This document shows positions 9,309 through 17,949 of a stretch of 64,000 nucleotides of DNA, in pieces. Below the pieces are notes generated by a model. It worked only from the letters and a program-made list of their open reading frames with translations. It was not told the DNA's origin and made no database searches. Each line of letters begins with the position of its first letter. Position 1 is the first letter of the stretch. Source of the stretch: Pseudoalteromonas luteoviolacea (GTDB lineage Bacteria; Pseudomonadota; Gammaproteobacteria; Enterobacterales; Alteromonadaceae); NCBI RefSeq assembly GCF_018100925.1, contig NZ_JAGJEH010000013.1, positions 94,219 through 158,218 of the forward strand. Direction: 5' to 3'. A program made the translations under genes and the position numbers.

Positions 9309-9908
9309 TTATTGCCAGGGTCGATTGGCATTAAGTTGCTGCTCAAACGCATCAATATGACGATTAAGCTGCTCAGTTTCCCCAATAAAATCTAACCCAC
9401 TCAACAATCTCGCTTTAATATCTGAGCGCACTTCGAATGTGATATCTGCAAAATAATCGCTGCGAATAACCTGCTGTGCCAAATCTATTTCAATCTTCAC
9501 TTGTGGCTGGCGCTCGCATACTGCAAATAAACTATCGAGTATGTCGGCGCCAAGTGCAATGCACAACATCTGGTTATTGCCGCAGTTGTTGAAAAAGATA
9601 TCGGCAAAACTCTCCGCTAAGATCACGCTAAAACCATATTGCTTCAATGCCCACGGCGCATGCTCTCGCGATGAACCACAACCAAAATTATCGCGTGTTA
9701 GTAAGACGGTTGCACCTTGATACTGTGCGTAGTTCAAGACAAAACTCGGATCAGGTTCCCCACTGTCTAGGTATCGCCAGTCATAAAATAACGCTTTATC
9801 AAAACCATCTCGACTAGTCGACGTTAAAAACTGCTTTGGGATGATTTGATCTGTATCCACATTGTTTTTATCTAGTGGTGCCATTAATCCGCTGTGGTAT
9901 ACACTCAT
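9309..9908 (-). CDS. leuD: 3-isopropylmalate dehydratase small subunit
   Basis: This 199-residue protein is the swivel subunit of isopropylmalate isomerase, which with LeuC converts 2-isopropylmalate to 3-isopropylmalate in cytosolic leucine synthesis. Recognisable blocks: NVDTDQIIPKQFL near the N-terminus, TRDNFGCGSSREHAPWAL (substrate-binding SSREH region) and FFNNCGNNQMLCI. The length is typical. Its ATG overlaps the leuC stop (ATGA), indicating translational coupling at the end of leuABCD. Confidence 0.97.
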   Translation of the reverse strand: MSVYHSGLMAPLDKNNVDTDQIIPKQFLTSTSRDGFDKALFYDWRYLDSGEPDPSFVLNYAQYQGATVLLTRDNFGCGSSREHAPWALKQYGFSVILAESFADIFFNNCGNNQMLCIALGADILDSLFAVCERQPQVKIEIDLAQQVIRSDYFADITFEVRSDIKARLLSGLDFIGETEQLNRHIDAFEQQLNANRPWQ

Positions 9909-11308
9909 GCCTGCGCTCCTCGGATATCGGTAAATCGACCTGCAATCGCGGCCGCTGCGGCCATCGCTGGACTAACTAAATGGGTGCGCCCACCGCGACC
10001 TTGGCGCCCTTCAAAATTGCGGTTCGATGTAGATGCACAGCGCTTGCCTGCCCCTAATCTATCATCATTCATGGCAAGGCACATAGAACAGCCAGGCTCG
10101 CGCCATTCAAATCCTGCAGCGACAAAAATGTCCGCTAGACCTTCTTGTTCCGCCTGCTGCTTCACTAATCCAGACCCTGGTACGATAAGCGCTTCAACGC
10201 CTTGTGCTACTTTTTTACCCTCAACAATTTTTGCCGCTGCGCGTAAATCTTCAATACGACTATTCGTACACGAACCGATAAATACCGTATCTACCTTGGC
10301 ATCAGACAAACGCTGCCCCGCTTCAAGTCCCATATATTTCAATGCAGAACGCATTGAATCAGCTTTAATTAGGTCCTGTTCTTCATCAGGGTTTGGGATC
10401 GGTTCATCAATACCGATGACTTGCTCAGGGCTTGTTCCCCATGTGACCTGCGGCTGAATGTCTTCAGCATCCATTTCGACTACACGGTCAAACGACGCAC
10501 CGTCATCCGAGTGTAATGTTTTCCAATAAACGACGGCCTGCTCGAAATCTTCTCCTTTCGGCGCAAAAGGCCTGCCTTCAAGATAGGCGTAGGTAATCTC
10601 ATCCGGCGCAATCAAGCCCGCTTTGGCACCCATCTCGATACTCATGTTACACAGCGTCATGCGTGATTCCATGGACAGCGCTTCAATGGCAGTACCGCAA
10701 AACTCAGCAACATAGCCTGTACCACCTGCAGTACCGAGCTCACCAATCACTGCCATAATCAAATCTTTCGCCGTAACCGTTGGACGAAGCTGACCATTAA
10801 TTTGAATTTTAAGCGACTTAGCTTTTTTCTGTTGCAGCGTCTGAGTCGCCAATACATGCTCCACTTCAGATGTACCAATGCCATGTGCTAATGCCCCAAA
10901 AGCGCCATGGGTGGAGGTATGACTATCACCACATACTATCGTAGTACCAGGTAAAGTGATCCCTTGCTCAGGGCCCATTACATGGACAATACCTTGATTG
11001 ATAGAATCGAGATCATAGAGTTGAACACCAAACTCAGCACAGTTATTTGCCAGTGCCTGAAGCTGGTTTTTACTCACTTCGCTGGCCGCATCAATAGAGC
11101 GGCTTTTGGTAGACACATTGTGGTCCATGGTTGCAAAGGTTTTTTCTGGACAGCGCACTTGACGGTTTTTCTCTCGCAACCCAGCAAACGCTTGCGGTGA
11201 TGTGACCTCATGCACCAAGTGTCTGTCGATATATAGTAAGTCTGTTTGTTCATTGATTTTGGCAACCACGTGAGATTGCCAAATTTTATCGTATAAAGTC
11301 TGTGCCAC
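9905..11308 (-). CDS. leuC: 3-isopropylmalate dehydratase large subunit
   Basis: A 467-residue aconitase-family subunit. It carries the 4Fe-4S ligands in FIGSCTNSR and in EPGCSMCLAMN, plus VCGDSHTSTHGAFGALAHG and the early block DRHLVHEVTSPQAF. The start codon is GTG (GTG GCA CAG) with AAGGAAGG upstream. It follows leuB after 30 bases and overlaps leuD by 4. Confidence 0.97.
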   Translation of the reverse strand: MAQTLYDKIWQSHVVAKINEQTDLLYIDRHLVHEVTSPQAFAGLREKNRQVRCPEKTFATMDHNVSTKSRSIDAASEVSKNQLQALANNCAEFGVQLYDLDSINQGIVHVMGPEQGITLPGTTIVCGDSHTSTHGAFGALAHGIGTSEVEHVLATQTLQQKKAKSLKIQINGQLRPTVTAKDLIMAVIGELGTAGGTGYVAEFCGTAIEALSMESRMTLCNMSIEMGAKAGLIAPDEITYAYLEGRPFAPKGEDFEQAVVYWKTLHSDDGASFDRVVEMDAEDIQPQVTWGTSPEQVIGIDEPIPNPDEEQDLIKADSMRSALKYMGLEAGQRLSDAKVDTVFIGSCTNSRIEDLRAAAKIVEGKKVAQGVEALIVPGSGLVKQQAEQEGLADIFVAAGFEWREPGCSMCLAMNDDRLGAGKRCASTSNRNFEGRQGRGGRTHLVSPAMAAAAAIAGRFTDIRGAQA

Positions 11309-11338
11309 TTGCTACATCCTTCCTTTAAACACGAACTA

Positions 11339-12415
11339 TTAAATGCGATCTACGATCGCCTGAGCCACATCTAACGTGGTATAAGCTGCTTGCGGGTATA
11401 TATCTGGTGTCCCAATCCCCTGTGCAACAGCTTCAGCCACCGCTTTTTCGATGCGTCGAGCGGCTTCATCCTCACCTAGGGAATAGCGCAACATCAATGC
11501 TGCGCTGAGGATTTGTGCAATTGGGTTAGCAATGCCTTTACCGGCAATATCCGGGGCAGAACCACCAGCAGGCTCATATAAACCGAACCCCGATTGGTTG
11601 AGGCTTGCCGAAGGTAAAAGACCCATGGAACCTGTGATCATGGCGCACTCATCAGACAAAATATCTCCAAATAAGTTGTCGCAAAGTAGCACATCAAATT
11701 GACTTGGCTGTTTCACTAATTGCATTGCCGCGTTATCAATATAAATGTGTTCCAGAGTTACATCTGGATAGTCTTGGCTGACTTCTATTACTACCTCACG
11801 CCAAAGTACACTCGATGCCAGTACATTTGACTTGTCAACCGATGTGACGTGATTGTTGCGCAACCGCGCAGCATCAAAAGCAAAGCGAGCGATCCGCTCA
11901 ATCTCTTTGCGACTGTATTTTTGCGTGTCGAAGGCAAATTCATTTTCACCGCTGCCATCTCGACCTTTTTCACCAAAATAGATGCCGCCAGTTAGCTCGC
12001 GTACACATAAAATGTCAAAACCCTGTGCGCTGATATCTGCACGCAGCGGAGAAGACGCACTCAATGCAGGTAGCAGCTGGGCAGGTCTAAGGTTGCAAAA
12101 TAGACCAAAGTGCTTTCTCAATGGCAACAAAGATGCACGCTCAGGTTGCTGCTCTGGTGGCAGATCTGCCCATTTTGGGCCACCAACTGAGCCAAATAAA
12201 ATAGCGTCCGCCTGCTCGCATGCCGCCAGTGTATGCGCTGGTAGAGCCTGTCCAAATTCGTCGATGGCCGCACCACCAATTGCCTGATGAACCAAGTCTA
12301 AATTAAATGCAAATTCTTCACTGACGCGCTCAAGCACGCGCTGCGCAGCCGCCATCACTTCTGGACCAATGCCATCTCCTGCCAATACAGCAACTTGATA
12401 ACTTTTTTGATTCAT
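11339..12415 (-). CDS. leuB: 3-isopropylmalate dehydrogenase
   Basis: A 358-residue NAD-dependent beta-decarboxylating dehydrogenase. Visible family blocks are VLAGDGIGPEVMAAA, LLPLRKHFGLFCNLRPA, CVRELTGGIYFG, the metal-binding DNLFGDILSDECA and the nucleotide loop GSAPDIAGKGIANP. It oxidises and decarboxylates 3-isopropylmalate to 2-ketoisocaproate. Its ATG overlaps the leuA stop in an ATGA junction. Confidence 0.97.
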   Translation of the reverse strand: MNQKSYQVAVLAGDGIGPEVMAAAQRVLERVSEEFAFNLDLVHQAIGGAAIDEFGQALPAHTLAACEQADAILFGSVGGPKWADLPPEQQPERASLLPLRKHFGLFCNLRPAQLLPALSASSPLRADISAQGFDILCVRELTGGIYFGEKGRDGSGENEFAFDTQKYSRKEIERIARFAFDAARLRNNHVTSVDKSNVLASSVLWREVVIEVSQDYPDVTLEHIYIDNAAMQLVKQPSQFDVLLCDNLFGDILSDECAMITGSMGLLPSASLNQSGFGLYEPAGGSAPDIAGKGIANPIAQILSAALMLRYSLGEDEAARRIEKAVAEAVAQGIGTPDIYPQAAYTTLDVAQAIVDRI

Positions 12416-13959
12416 CCTGCTTTCCTTTGTTGTTTAAGATCAGACACCTTTCGTGCCCTATCAATTAAATTGTAAACGCGGATCATTGCTCGAGCTGATG
12501 CTTCTACAACATCCGCCGCTAGGCCTGCACCGTGATACTGGCGACCGTCACATTTCGCGATAATATTTACTTGACCAAGCGAACTTGCACCTTGACCTGT
12601 GGCTTCCAAGTTGTATTCAATCATTTCGACTGCTTGACCTGTGATACGCTCTATTGCCAAAAACGCAGCCTCAACGGGACCATTACCGGTTGCCGCTTCT
12701 TGCACTAAGTCACCACCTAAGCTCATGCCCACAGTTGCACTGGCAATTGACTGAGAGTTTGATGATGCATTGACAAACTGCAATTGATAGAACTCATCTG
12801 GTTCCGCAATTTGATTAAAGTAGATCATGGCTTCTAGGTCATAGTCGTAGACTGTGCCTTTTTGGTCTGCAAGCTCTAAAAAGCTGCTGTACAACTGGTC
12901 CATATCATAATCTTCAGCTTGATAACCAAGCTCTGATAAACGATGTTCAATCACATGACGGCCAGAACGTGACGTCATATTCAATTGATTGTTAGGCACG
13001 CCAACCATTTCAGGCGCCATAATTTCATAGGTATTTTGCGCTTTTAAAACACCGTCTTGGTGAATACCAGAGCTATGTGCAAACGCATTTTCACCAACAA
13101 TGGCTTTATTTGGTTGCACTGGCATATTGCAAATTGTTGCCACTTGGCGTGAGGCGCGATAAATTTCTTCAGTGCGAATATCGGTATGTACTTTTAGATG
13201 ATCCTCACGCATTTTCATGATCATGGCGACTTCTTCCAATGAGCAATTTCCCGCGCGCTCTCCAATGCCATTGATTGTACACTCGATCTGTCTTGCCCCC
13301 GCCTGCACAGCGGCGATAGAGTTAGAAACCGCTAAACCAAGGTCGTTATGACAGTGCACACTCAACCTTGCTTTATCAATGTTTGGTACTGTGTTGCGCA
13401 AGTGATGAATAATAGCCGCGTACTCATCTGGCGTCGTATAACCAACGGTGTCTGGGATATTTATTGTTGTCGCCCCAGCTGAAATTGCACGCTCTACAAC
13501 TTTGCATAGATCAGCGTATGGCGTACGGCCAGCATCTTCACAAGAAAATTCAACATCATCGGTGTACTGCAATGCTTGTTTTATAGAGCGCTCAGCCATT
13601 TCGATAACATCGTCAAGGGACTTACGTAACTTGTGCTCTAAATGCAAAGGGCTGGTGGCAATAAACGTATGAATACGCCCTCGTTCAGCCCCTTTTAATG
13701 CGAGTCCACAGGCCTCAATGTCTTTTGGCATAGCACGGGCTAAACCACAAATAATGGGTCCCTTTACCTCTTGAGCAATGCGTTGTACCGCTCTGAAATC
13801 AGCAGGACTCGACACGGGAAACCCCACTTCCATCACATCAACGTTAAGTCGACTTATGGTGTGTGCCAGCTGAATCTTATCTTCTTCGGTCAAGCTTGCT
13901 TTTAGAGCTTGCTCTCCATCTCTTAACGTTGTATCAAAAATCCAAACCTTGTCCTGCAT
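12412..13959 (-). CDS. leuA: 2-isopropylmalate synthase
   Basis: A 515-residue enzyme making 2-isopropylmalate from 2-ketoisovalerate and acetyl-CoA, the committed and leucine-inhibited step. Visible blocks: FDTTLRDGEQALKASL (metal-binding Asp and catalytic Arg), the SVHCHNDLGLAVSNS histidines, GIGERAGNCSLEE and the C-terminal regulatory domain with VEAAFLAIERITGQ and GQGASSLGQVNI. The start at 13959 follows GAGGAAATAGGA. An in-frame upstream extension would read back through the attenuator and is rejected. Confidence 0.97.
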   Translation of the reverse strand: MQDKVWIFDTTLRDGEQALKASLTEEDKIQLAHTISRLNVDVMEVGFPVSSPADFRAVQRIAQEVKGPIICGLARAMPKDIEACGLALKGAERGRIHTFIATSPLHLEHKLRKSLDDVIEMAERSIKQALQYTDDVEFSCEDAGRTPYADLCKVVERAISAGATTINIPDTVGYTTPDEYAAIIHHLRNTVPNIDKARLSVHCHNDLGLAVSNSIAAVQAGARQIECTINGIGERAGNCSLEEVAMIMKMREDHLKVHTDIRTEEIYRASRQVATICNMPVQPNKAIVGENAFAHSSGIHQDGVLKAQNTYEIMAPEMVGVPNNQLNMTSRSGRHVIEHRLSELGYQAEDYDMDQLYSSFLELADQKGTVYDYDLEAMIYFNQIAEPDEFYQLQFVNASSNSQSIASATVGMSLGGDLVQEAATGNGPVEAAFLAIERITGQAVEMIEYNLEATGQGASSLGQVNIIAKCDGRQYHGAGLAADVVEASARAMIRVYNLIDRARKVSDLKQQRKAG

Positions 13960-13984
13960 TCCTATTTCCTCGCTTGCGCAAAAT

Positions 13985-14010
13985 AAAAAACCCCGCTCGT
14001 TGGCGGGGTT
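13985..14010 (-). terminator. leu operon attenuator (intrinsic terminator)
   Basis: On the minus strand AACCCCGC / GCGGGGTT form a GC-rich stem over a 6-base loop, followed by a T-rich run, 26 bases before leuA and after the leucine-rich leader. The 5' arm (CCCCGCC) is also complementary to GGCGGGG at the end of the leader coding region, giving an alternative antiterminator. Confidence 0.9.
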
Positions 14011-14037
14011 TGCTATTTGGTTGCTCAAAACACGCAA

Positions 14038-14109
14038 CTAAGCCCCGCCCTTACCTACAATAATCAGTAAGAGGTTAAGCAAAGTTGTCAGTAACATGAT
14101 GTTTTTCAT
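14038..14109 (-). CDS. leuL: leu operon leader peptide
   Basis: A 23-residue leader begins MKNIMLLTTLLNLLL and ends GKGGA. It has seven leucines, including two LL pairs and one LLL run, and uses several leucine codons. The GGGCGGGGC that encodes its last residues can pair with the 5' arm of the downstream terminator. With leucine plentiful, a ribosome reaching the stop would cover this segment and the terminator forms. With leucyl-tRNA scarce, the ribosome stalls upstream, the segment pairs with the terminator arm, and transcription enters leuA. The mechanism is known for leu operons of enteric bacteria; here it is read from the sequence. Confidence 0.9.
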   Translation of the reverse strand: MKNIMLLTTLLNLLLIIVGKGGA

Positions 14110-14327
14110 TTAGAGCAATCGTACCTGTTGATGTATTAAATATGTTTTAACATGCCTAAAAAGCTCAGATCAAGCATAAAAATTTCAACAAACCAAGTAA
14201 AACACCTAAAACAAAAAACAAAATCACCCAATAAAACCGCAAATACGATTAAATAATGCAGGCAATGACCTTTTGGACCTGTGCTTTACTACAAAATCAC
14301 GTCACATCTGAATTAAATTTTGTACGT

Positions 14328-14357
14328 AAAAAAACCGCCAATTAGGGCGGTTTTTTT
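14328..14357 (-). terminator. Terminator downstream of the PKD protein gene
   Basis: ACCGCC and GGCGGT flank a 6-base loop with A-runs on one side and T-runs on the other, immediately after the stop codon of the minus-strand PKD gene. It could work in both directions. Confidence 0.85.
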
Positions 14358-14361
14358 GTTT

Positions 14362-15072
14362 TTACTTACGTCTTCGACTGATTAAACACAGCAGCCCAAA
14401 TAAGCTCACAATACCTAAACTCCCGCCTCCACCACTGTCTCCTTCCCCATGGTTTGGTGTCTTGTCACTATTGTCAGGTGCTTTATTGCCATTATCTGGT
14501 GGTGTTACGTTGTTACCATCATCAGGATCTGTCCCTTTATTTCCATCATCTGGGTCAGTACCATCGCCCGGATCTATGTTGTCGCTTTCTCGAACTACCT
14601 CTAGCTCAATCTCTGTCGACTTTACAATAGTCGCGCCCCAAAGTGCATGGAGCTTCAACATATGCTTACCTGATCTCTCAAATACATGTTCTAGGACAGC
14701 TTCTTGTACGGCATCACCGAGTGATTCCTCATCTAAAAACCATTGATATTTGAGCATCTCTATAGGCTCGCTGGTTGTTAACAGTGCGGATATCTCGGTG
14801 CCTTGTTTGGCAATTATTTGCGATGGCAAAGCAATTTCCAGCGCTACTATCTTCGGCGTTACCAGATCGACAATTTGCTCGCTTTCCATCACCAAAATGC
14901 CATTTTGATAGACTTCTCTCTTAACGGTATAAATTCCAGCAGCCTTATACTGGTGTTCCGGTTCTGCAAGATAGGAGATAGTACCATCACCAAAGTCCCA
15001 AAAGTAATCAAGCTGTGCAGCACTTAAATGGGAGGCGAACATGAACAGTAAAATAGGTAATAGCTTTTTCAT
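14362..15072 (-). CDS. PKD-domain secreted protein with GlyGly-CTERM-like tail
   Basis: This 236-residue protein has a signal peptide (MKKLLPILLFMFASHLSAA) followed directly by a PKD-type Ig fold (YFWDFGDGTISY, then EHQYKAAGIYTV). A second beta domain runs to about residue 170. A low-complexity Asp/Gly/Asn/Pro linker (GTDPDDGN repeats) leads to the tail GGGGSLGIVSLFGLLCLISRRRK (Gly run, hydrophobic helix, RRRK). That tail layout is typical of GlyGly-CTERM sorting signals, which are processed by rhombosortase on proteins exported by type II secretion. The processing enzyme is not in the window. Function unknown; surface-associated or secreted binding is likely. Confidence 0.8.
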   Translation of the reverse strand: MKKLLPILLFMFASHLSAAQLDYFWDFGDGTISYLAEPEHQYKAAGIYTVKREVYQNGILVMESEQIVDLVTPKIVALEIALPSQIIAKQGTEISALLTTSEPIEMLKYQWFLDEESLGDAVQEAVLEHVFERSGKHMLKLHALWGATIVKSTEIELEVVRESDNIDPGDGTDPDDGNKGTDPDDGNNVTPPDNGNKAPDNSDKTPNHGEGDSGGGGSLGIVSLFGLLCLISRRRK

Positions 15073-15334
15073 ATCAGTTCCTTGATATATGTATTTTTAG
15101 CGGTGCAGTTGATAAGTTGAGTGTATCTTAGCTCCTACGCAAAAGTTAACAAAACATTACGAGAAAAGCACATAAGTAACTAAAATATCCTTTATAATCA
15201 TTTTTTTGTCTTAACACTCCAAAAGTTAGTACGTATATAGAAAAAGACGTCCCTTCTGTAATCCTCAGCATGTTATCCAGCCTAATTGAAGAGACACAAA
15301 GATCAGCCTTAAGGCCAATCTTAAAGTGCTACGT

Positions 15335-16402
15335 TTAAAGGCTGCTGCATTCTACTAGCCAAGGTTTCGAAAAACAGCGAGATTTAAGTAACTCGGCATC
15401 AGCAAGCTTTGCCTGCGCCTGTTCATAACGAAGCTTTGCCAGTTCATATTCAGATTCCGTTGCTACTTGTAAAAATGCCTTAGTGCGTTCCAAGTCACGC
15501 ACTGCCTGACCATAGTGACTGTCAGCGCTGCGCCAAATGGTGTCATATCCACTACTCTGTGACGCTACCCAATCCTGCGCGCCGTAATGACCAGAATCTC
15601 GAAAGCCTTTCACGACAAAACTGCGAGGTACTTTATCCAGTGCAGCCAAATCTTTCACCAACCCATTACTATCAAAACTATACGCAACCAATTCATGTAG
15701 AGTTTCTAGGCAAGGACCTATGTTGCTCCCCCGGCAATAGGTTGGACGTTCATTTAACTGCTTTTGTAGCTTTTCAGGTAACGGTCCATTAGAGTTAACA
15801 TCAACACTGAATACTGCATTCTCGGCATACTTTTCGATTTCTTTTACCTTAGTGATGGTTTTTTTGAAAAACAGCAAACGGATTTTTATCTTGATCACAA
15901 AGCGTTTGTAATCTTCTACGGTTTTAAAGTGCAGGCGAGTATTTACGAATAAATCTCGACCATAATTCACTTGATAAATAAAACTGTGCCCGCAGCTGCC
16001 AATATCCACGCCATCGATCAGCGCTCGCTCTTCGAGCGTGCTGTATCCTTCGTTAAATTTCAAATGCAGCTGTGAAGTCAAAGACAAACTATCCGTCGCA
16101 TTGCGGTGTGTCATGGATGTCGATACACTACCGGCAACAATGAATAAGTTTATTCCACCGTGCACTTCACCAAATGTACGGCGACGAATTAAAGTTTCAT
16201 CCACTCTTTGAAAGTAATTTAGACTGCCTGAGAGGCTGGAATGATATTGAACATCTCCTTGCAAACAAGGTTGTTCAATTGTGTGTGTATTTAAATTAAA
16301 GGCCTTTCCTAAGTCCGCTGTTTTTGCTTTTTCACTGTAATACACCTTGCCATGAGCAACACAAGACAACAACGTGGCAAAGGCTGCCAAGTAAATTTTC
16401 AT
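15335..16402 (-). CDS. Secreted protein, possible MACPF/CDC-like fold (small paralog)
   Basis: A 355-residue protein with a signal peptide (MKIYLAAFATLLSCVAHG). Around residues 136-148, SCGHSFIYQVNYG resembles the G-T/S-H-F-I...G signature of MACPF/CDC pore-forming proteins. It is followed by alternating beta segments, a conserved-looking Cys pair (TYCRGSNIGPCLETL) and a C-terminal helical, partly coiled-coil region (ELAKLRYEQAQAKLADAELL). The same order of segments is seen, better conserved, in the products at 16460-17938 and 18833-20080, so the three look paralogous. Pore formation is a hypothesis. The start at 16402 has CAAGGAG upstream. Confidence 0.6.
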   Translation of the reverse strand: MKIYLAAFATLLSCVAHGKVYYSEKAKTADLGKAFNLNTHTIEQPCLQGDVQYHSSLSGSLNYFQRVDETLIRRRTFGEVHGGINLFIVAGSVSTSMTHRNATDSLSLTSQLHLKFNEGYSTLEERALIDGVDIGSCGHSFIYQVNYGRDLFVNTRLHFKTVEDYKRFVIKIKIRLLFFKKTITKVKEIEKYAENAVFSVDVNSNGPLPEKLQKQLNERPTYCRGSNIGPCLETLHELVAYSFDSNGLVKDLAALDKVPRSFVVKGFRDSGHYGAQDWVASQSSGYDTIWRSADSHYGQAVRDLERTKAFLQVATESEYELAKLRYEQAQAKLADAELLKSRCFSKPWLVECSSL

Positions 16403-16459
16403 ATCCGCTCCTTGAAATAGGCCGCATCGACCTGATAGTACTATGCGGCCAAACTCAGG

Positions 16460-17938
16460 TTATTGAGCAAAGGCGTTGCCATAGGTGCTCAATGCGCCTT
16501 CACATAAACGCCAATTTAAAATGCCACGCGCAGGCGCTGTAACATCAATAAAAGTTGGTGCCCATCTTAAGTTACGGAATCGCGCACTTTCCTCTTCTGT
16601 GACCACTCCCGCTCTGACAGCTTCTTGTCTAGCTAACTCACACTGCTTCCAGTCTTGTTTATCAGTGCTAGGCAGCTGAAGATCCGTGACGTTATAACTA
16701 GCCGGGCACGCTTTACCGCGCTCAACACATGCACTTTTCATCTCTTGTACTTTGTTTTCACACGCATAACCAAATGGGTTATCACGACAGAACTGTGCCG
16801 CATTAAAGAAGAACCATGCATTGTCATAGGCAAGGTTTTTGATCCGCTCGACTGCAATTCGCTGCTGCTCTGGAAGATATGCATAATAGCTGTTGAGCAA
16901 CTTGTCAGCACGCTGCTCATCGAGAATGGCTTGCTTAAAGTCATCTTCAAGCTCACTGATCAACCATTTGGTTGCATTGCGTACAATTTGATACTCAGGA
17001 ACTAAACTGCGTAACGCCAGCGAAGAGTTTTCGTAACGTGTCGTATAGTAACGAACAACATTGTAGTCACTTAAACTATTTAACTGCGAATTAAATCCGG
17101 TTTTCGCGTACTTGACCGCTTCATAGAACATATCAAAACACGGTTTAGGGTTGTCCAGTGAGCAGGTAATGATATTATTTGGAATAATGCTCAGTAGCTG
17201 TTTAGGATCACCACCTTGTTGTACTGCACGAACCGTTATTTTTACCGAAGATTTGGTTTCGTCCTTTAAGTATCTAAGCTGCCCACCCACGTTGAACACA
17301 CCACCGTATAAATCGACATCTAAATAACCGCCAATATCTGATTTGTCCTTGTTACTGCCATAATCAATCTTGAGGTTTACGAGAACGTTTGCGCCGTATT
17401 CAACACCCGTTACAAACTCATCACCCACCAAAGTTTGTAATTTAGTTTGATGGTTATTGGCAATATCTTGGCCCACTTGTGATAGAACATAGCCTTGGTT
17501 TTGGCTTTTTGGCAAAAATAGACGCTTTTTGGGCGTGCTTGCGGCACTGAATGTATAGGAGCTCGAATAAGTACTAGAGGCCATTTCTTTTGCCAAAGAA
17601 GCGCCTGCAGACACACGTACTACTGGAAAATTCACATCAACATCAACACTGCCATTTAAGGTATTGAGCATGTCGTCATAGCTCATATCAATGCCTGTTT
17701 TAAATTTTAGCTCTGTATTACCAAACGTTTCATCAATTACACCTGCTACAGGCTGCACATTTAAAAAGCGCTTTTTTTGGCTATCATATGCAGTGCCAAT
17801 AGCAACATGGTCGTTTATCAATCCCGAGATAACCGACCCTGACAGATTTGAGTTTGAAACGTCGGTTGCTTCACTTTGCGCTGCCAAACTTTGTCCAGTT
17901 AGTGCCAACGCAACAACTGATAAATAAATAGGTTTCAT
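16460..17938 (-). CDS. Secreted MACPF/CDC-like protein (large paralog)
   Basis: A 492-residue secreted protein (signal MKPIYLSVVALALTGQSLAA). Core elements shared with the 415-residue paralog at 18833-20080: TGIDMSYDDML near 81, VRVSAGASLAKE, GDEFVTGVEYGAN at 172-184, IGGYLDVDLYG, a beta segment ending in QQGGDPKQLLSIIPN at 240-254, and CSLDNPKPCFDMF. The GDxFV..V.YG motif, long beta stretches and GGDP turn fit a MACPF-like membrane-attack fold, but this is pattern matching by eye. The C-terminal 120 residues (six Cys, e.g. FCRDNPFGYACENKV) are an extra domain not seen in the paralogs. It sits 57 bases upstream of the 355-residue paralog and 11 bases downstream of a GEVED-domain gene. Confidence 0.65.
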   Translation of the reverse strand: MKPIYLSVVALALTGQSLAAQSEATDVSNSNLSGSVISGLINDHVAIGTAYDSQKKRFLNVQPVAGVIDETFGNTELKFKTGIDMSYDDMLNTLNGSVDVDVNFPVVRVSAGASLAKEMASSTYSSSYTFSAASTPKKRLFLPKSQNQGYVLSQVGQDIANNHQTKLQTLVGDEFVTGVEYGANVLVNLKIDYGSNKDKSDIGGYLDVDLYGGVFNVGGQLRYLKDETKSSVKITVRAVQQGGDPKQLLSIIPNNIITCSLDNPKPCFDMFYEAVKYAKTGFNSQLNSLSDYNVVRYYTTRYENSSLALRSLVPEYQIVRNATKWLISELEDDFKQAILDEQRADKLLNSYYAYLPEQQRIAVERIKNLAYDNAWFFFNAAQFCRDNPFGYACENKVQEMKSACVERGKACPASYNVTDLQLPSTDKQDWKQCELARQEAVRAGVVTEEESARFRNLRWAPTFIDVTAPARGILNWRLCEGALSTYGNAFAQ

Positions 17939-17949
17939 ATCATCTTTCC

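Noticed and set aside
9894..10457. A 187-codon open frame on the plus strand
   Set aside because: It is antisense to leuC, which is unambiguous; composition is typical of a shadow frame and there is no ribosome-binding site.
16655..17005. 116-codon plus-strand frame
   Set aside because: It is antisense to the 492-residue secreted protein, which has a signal peptide, a ribosome-binding site and a paralog.
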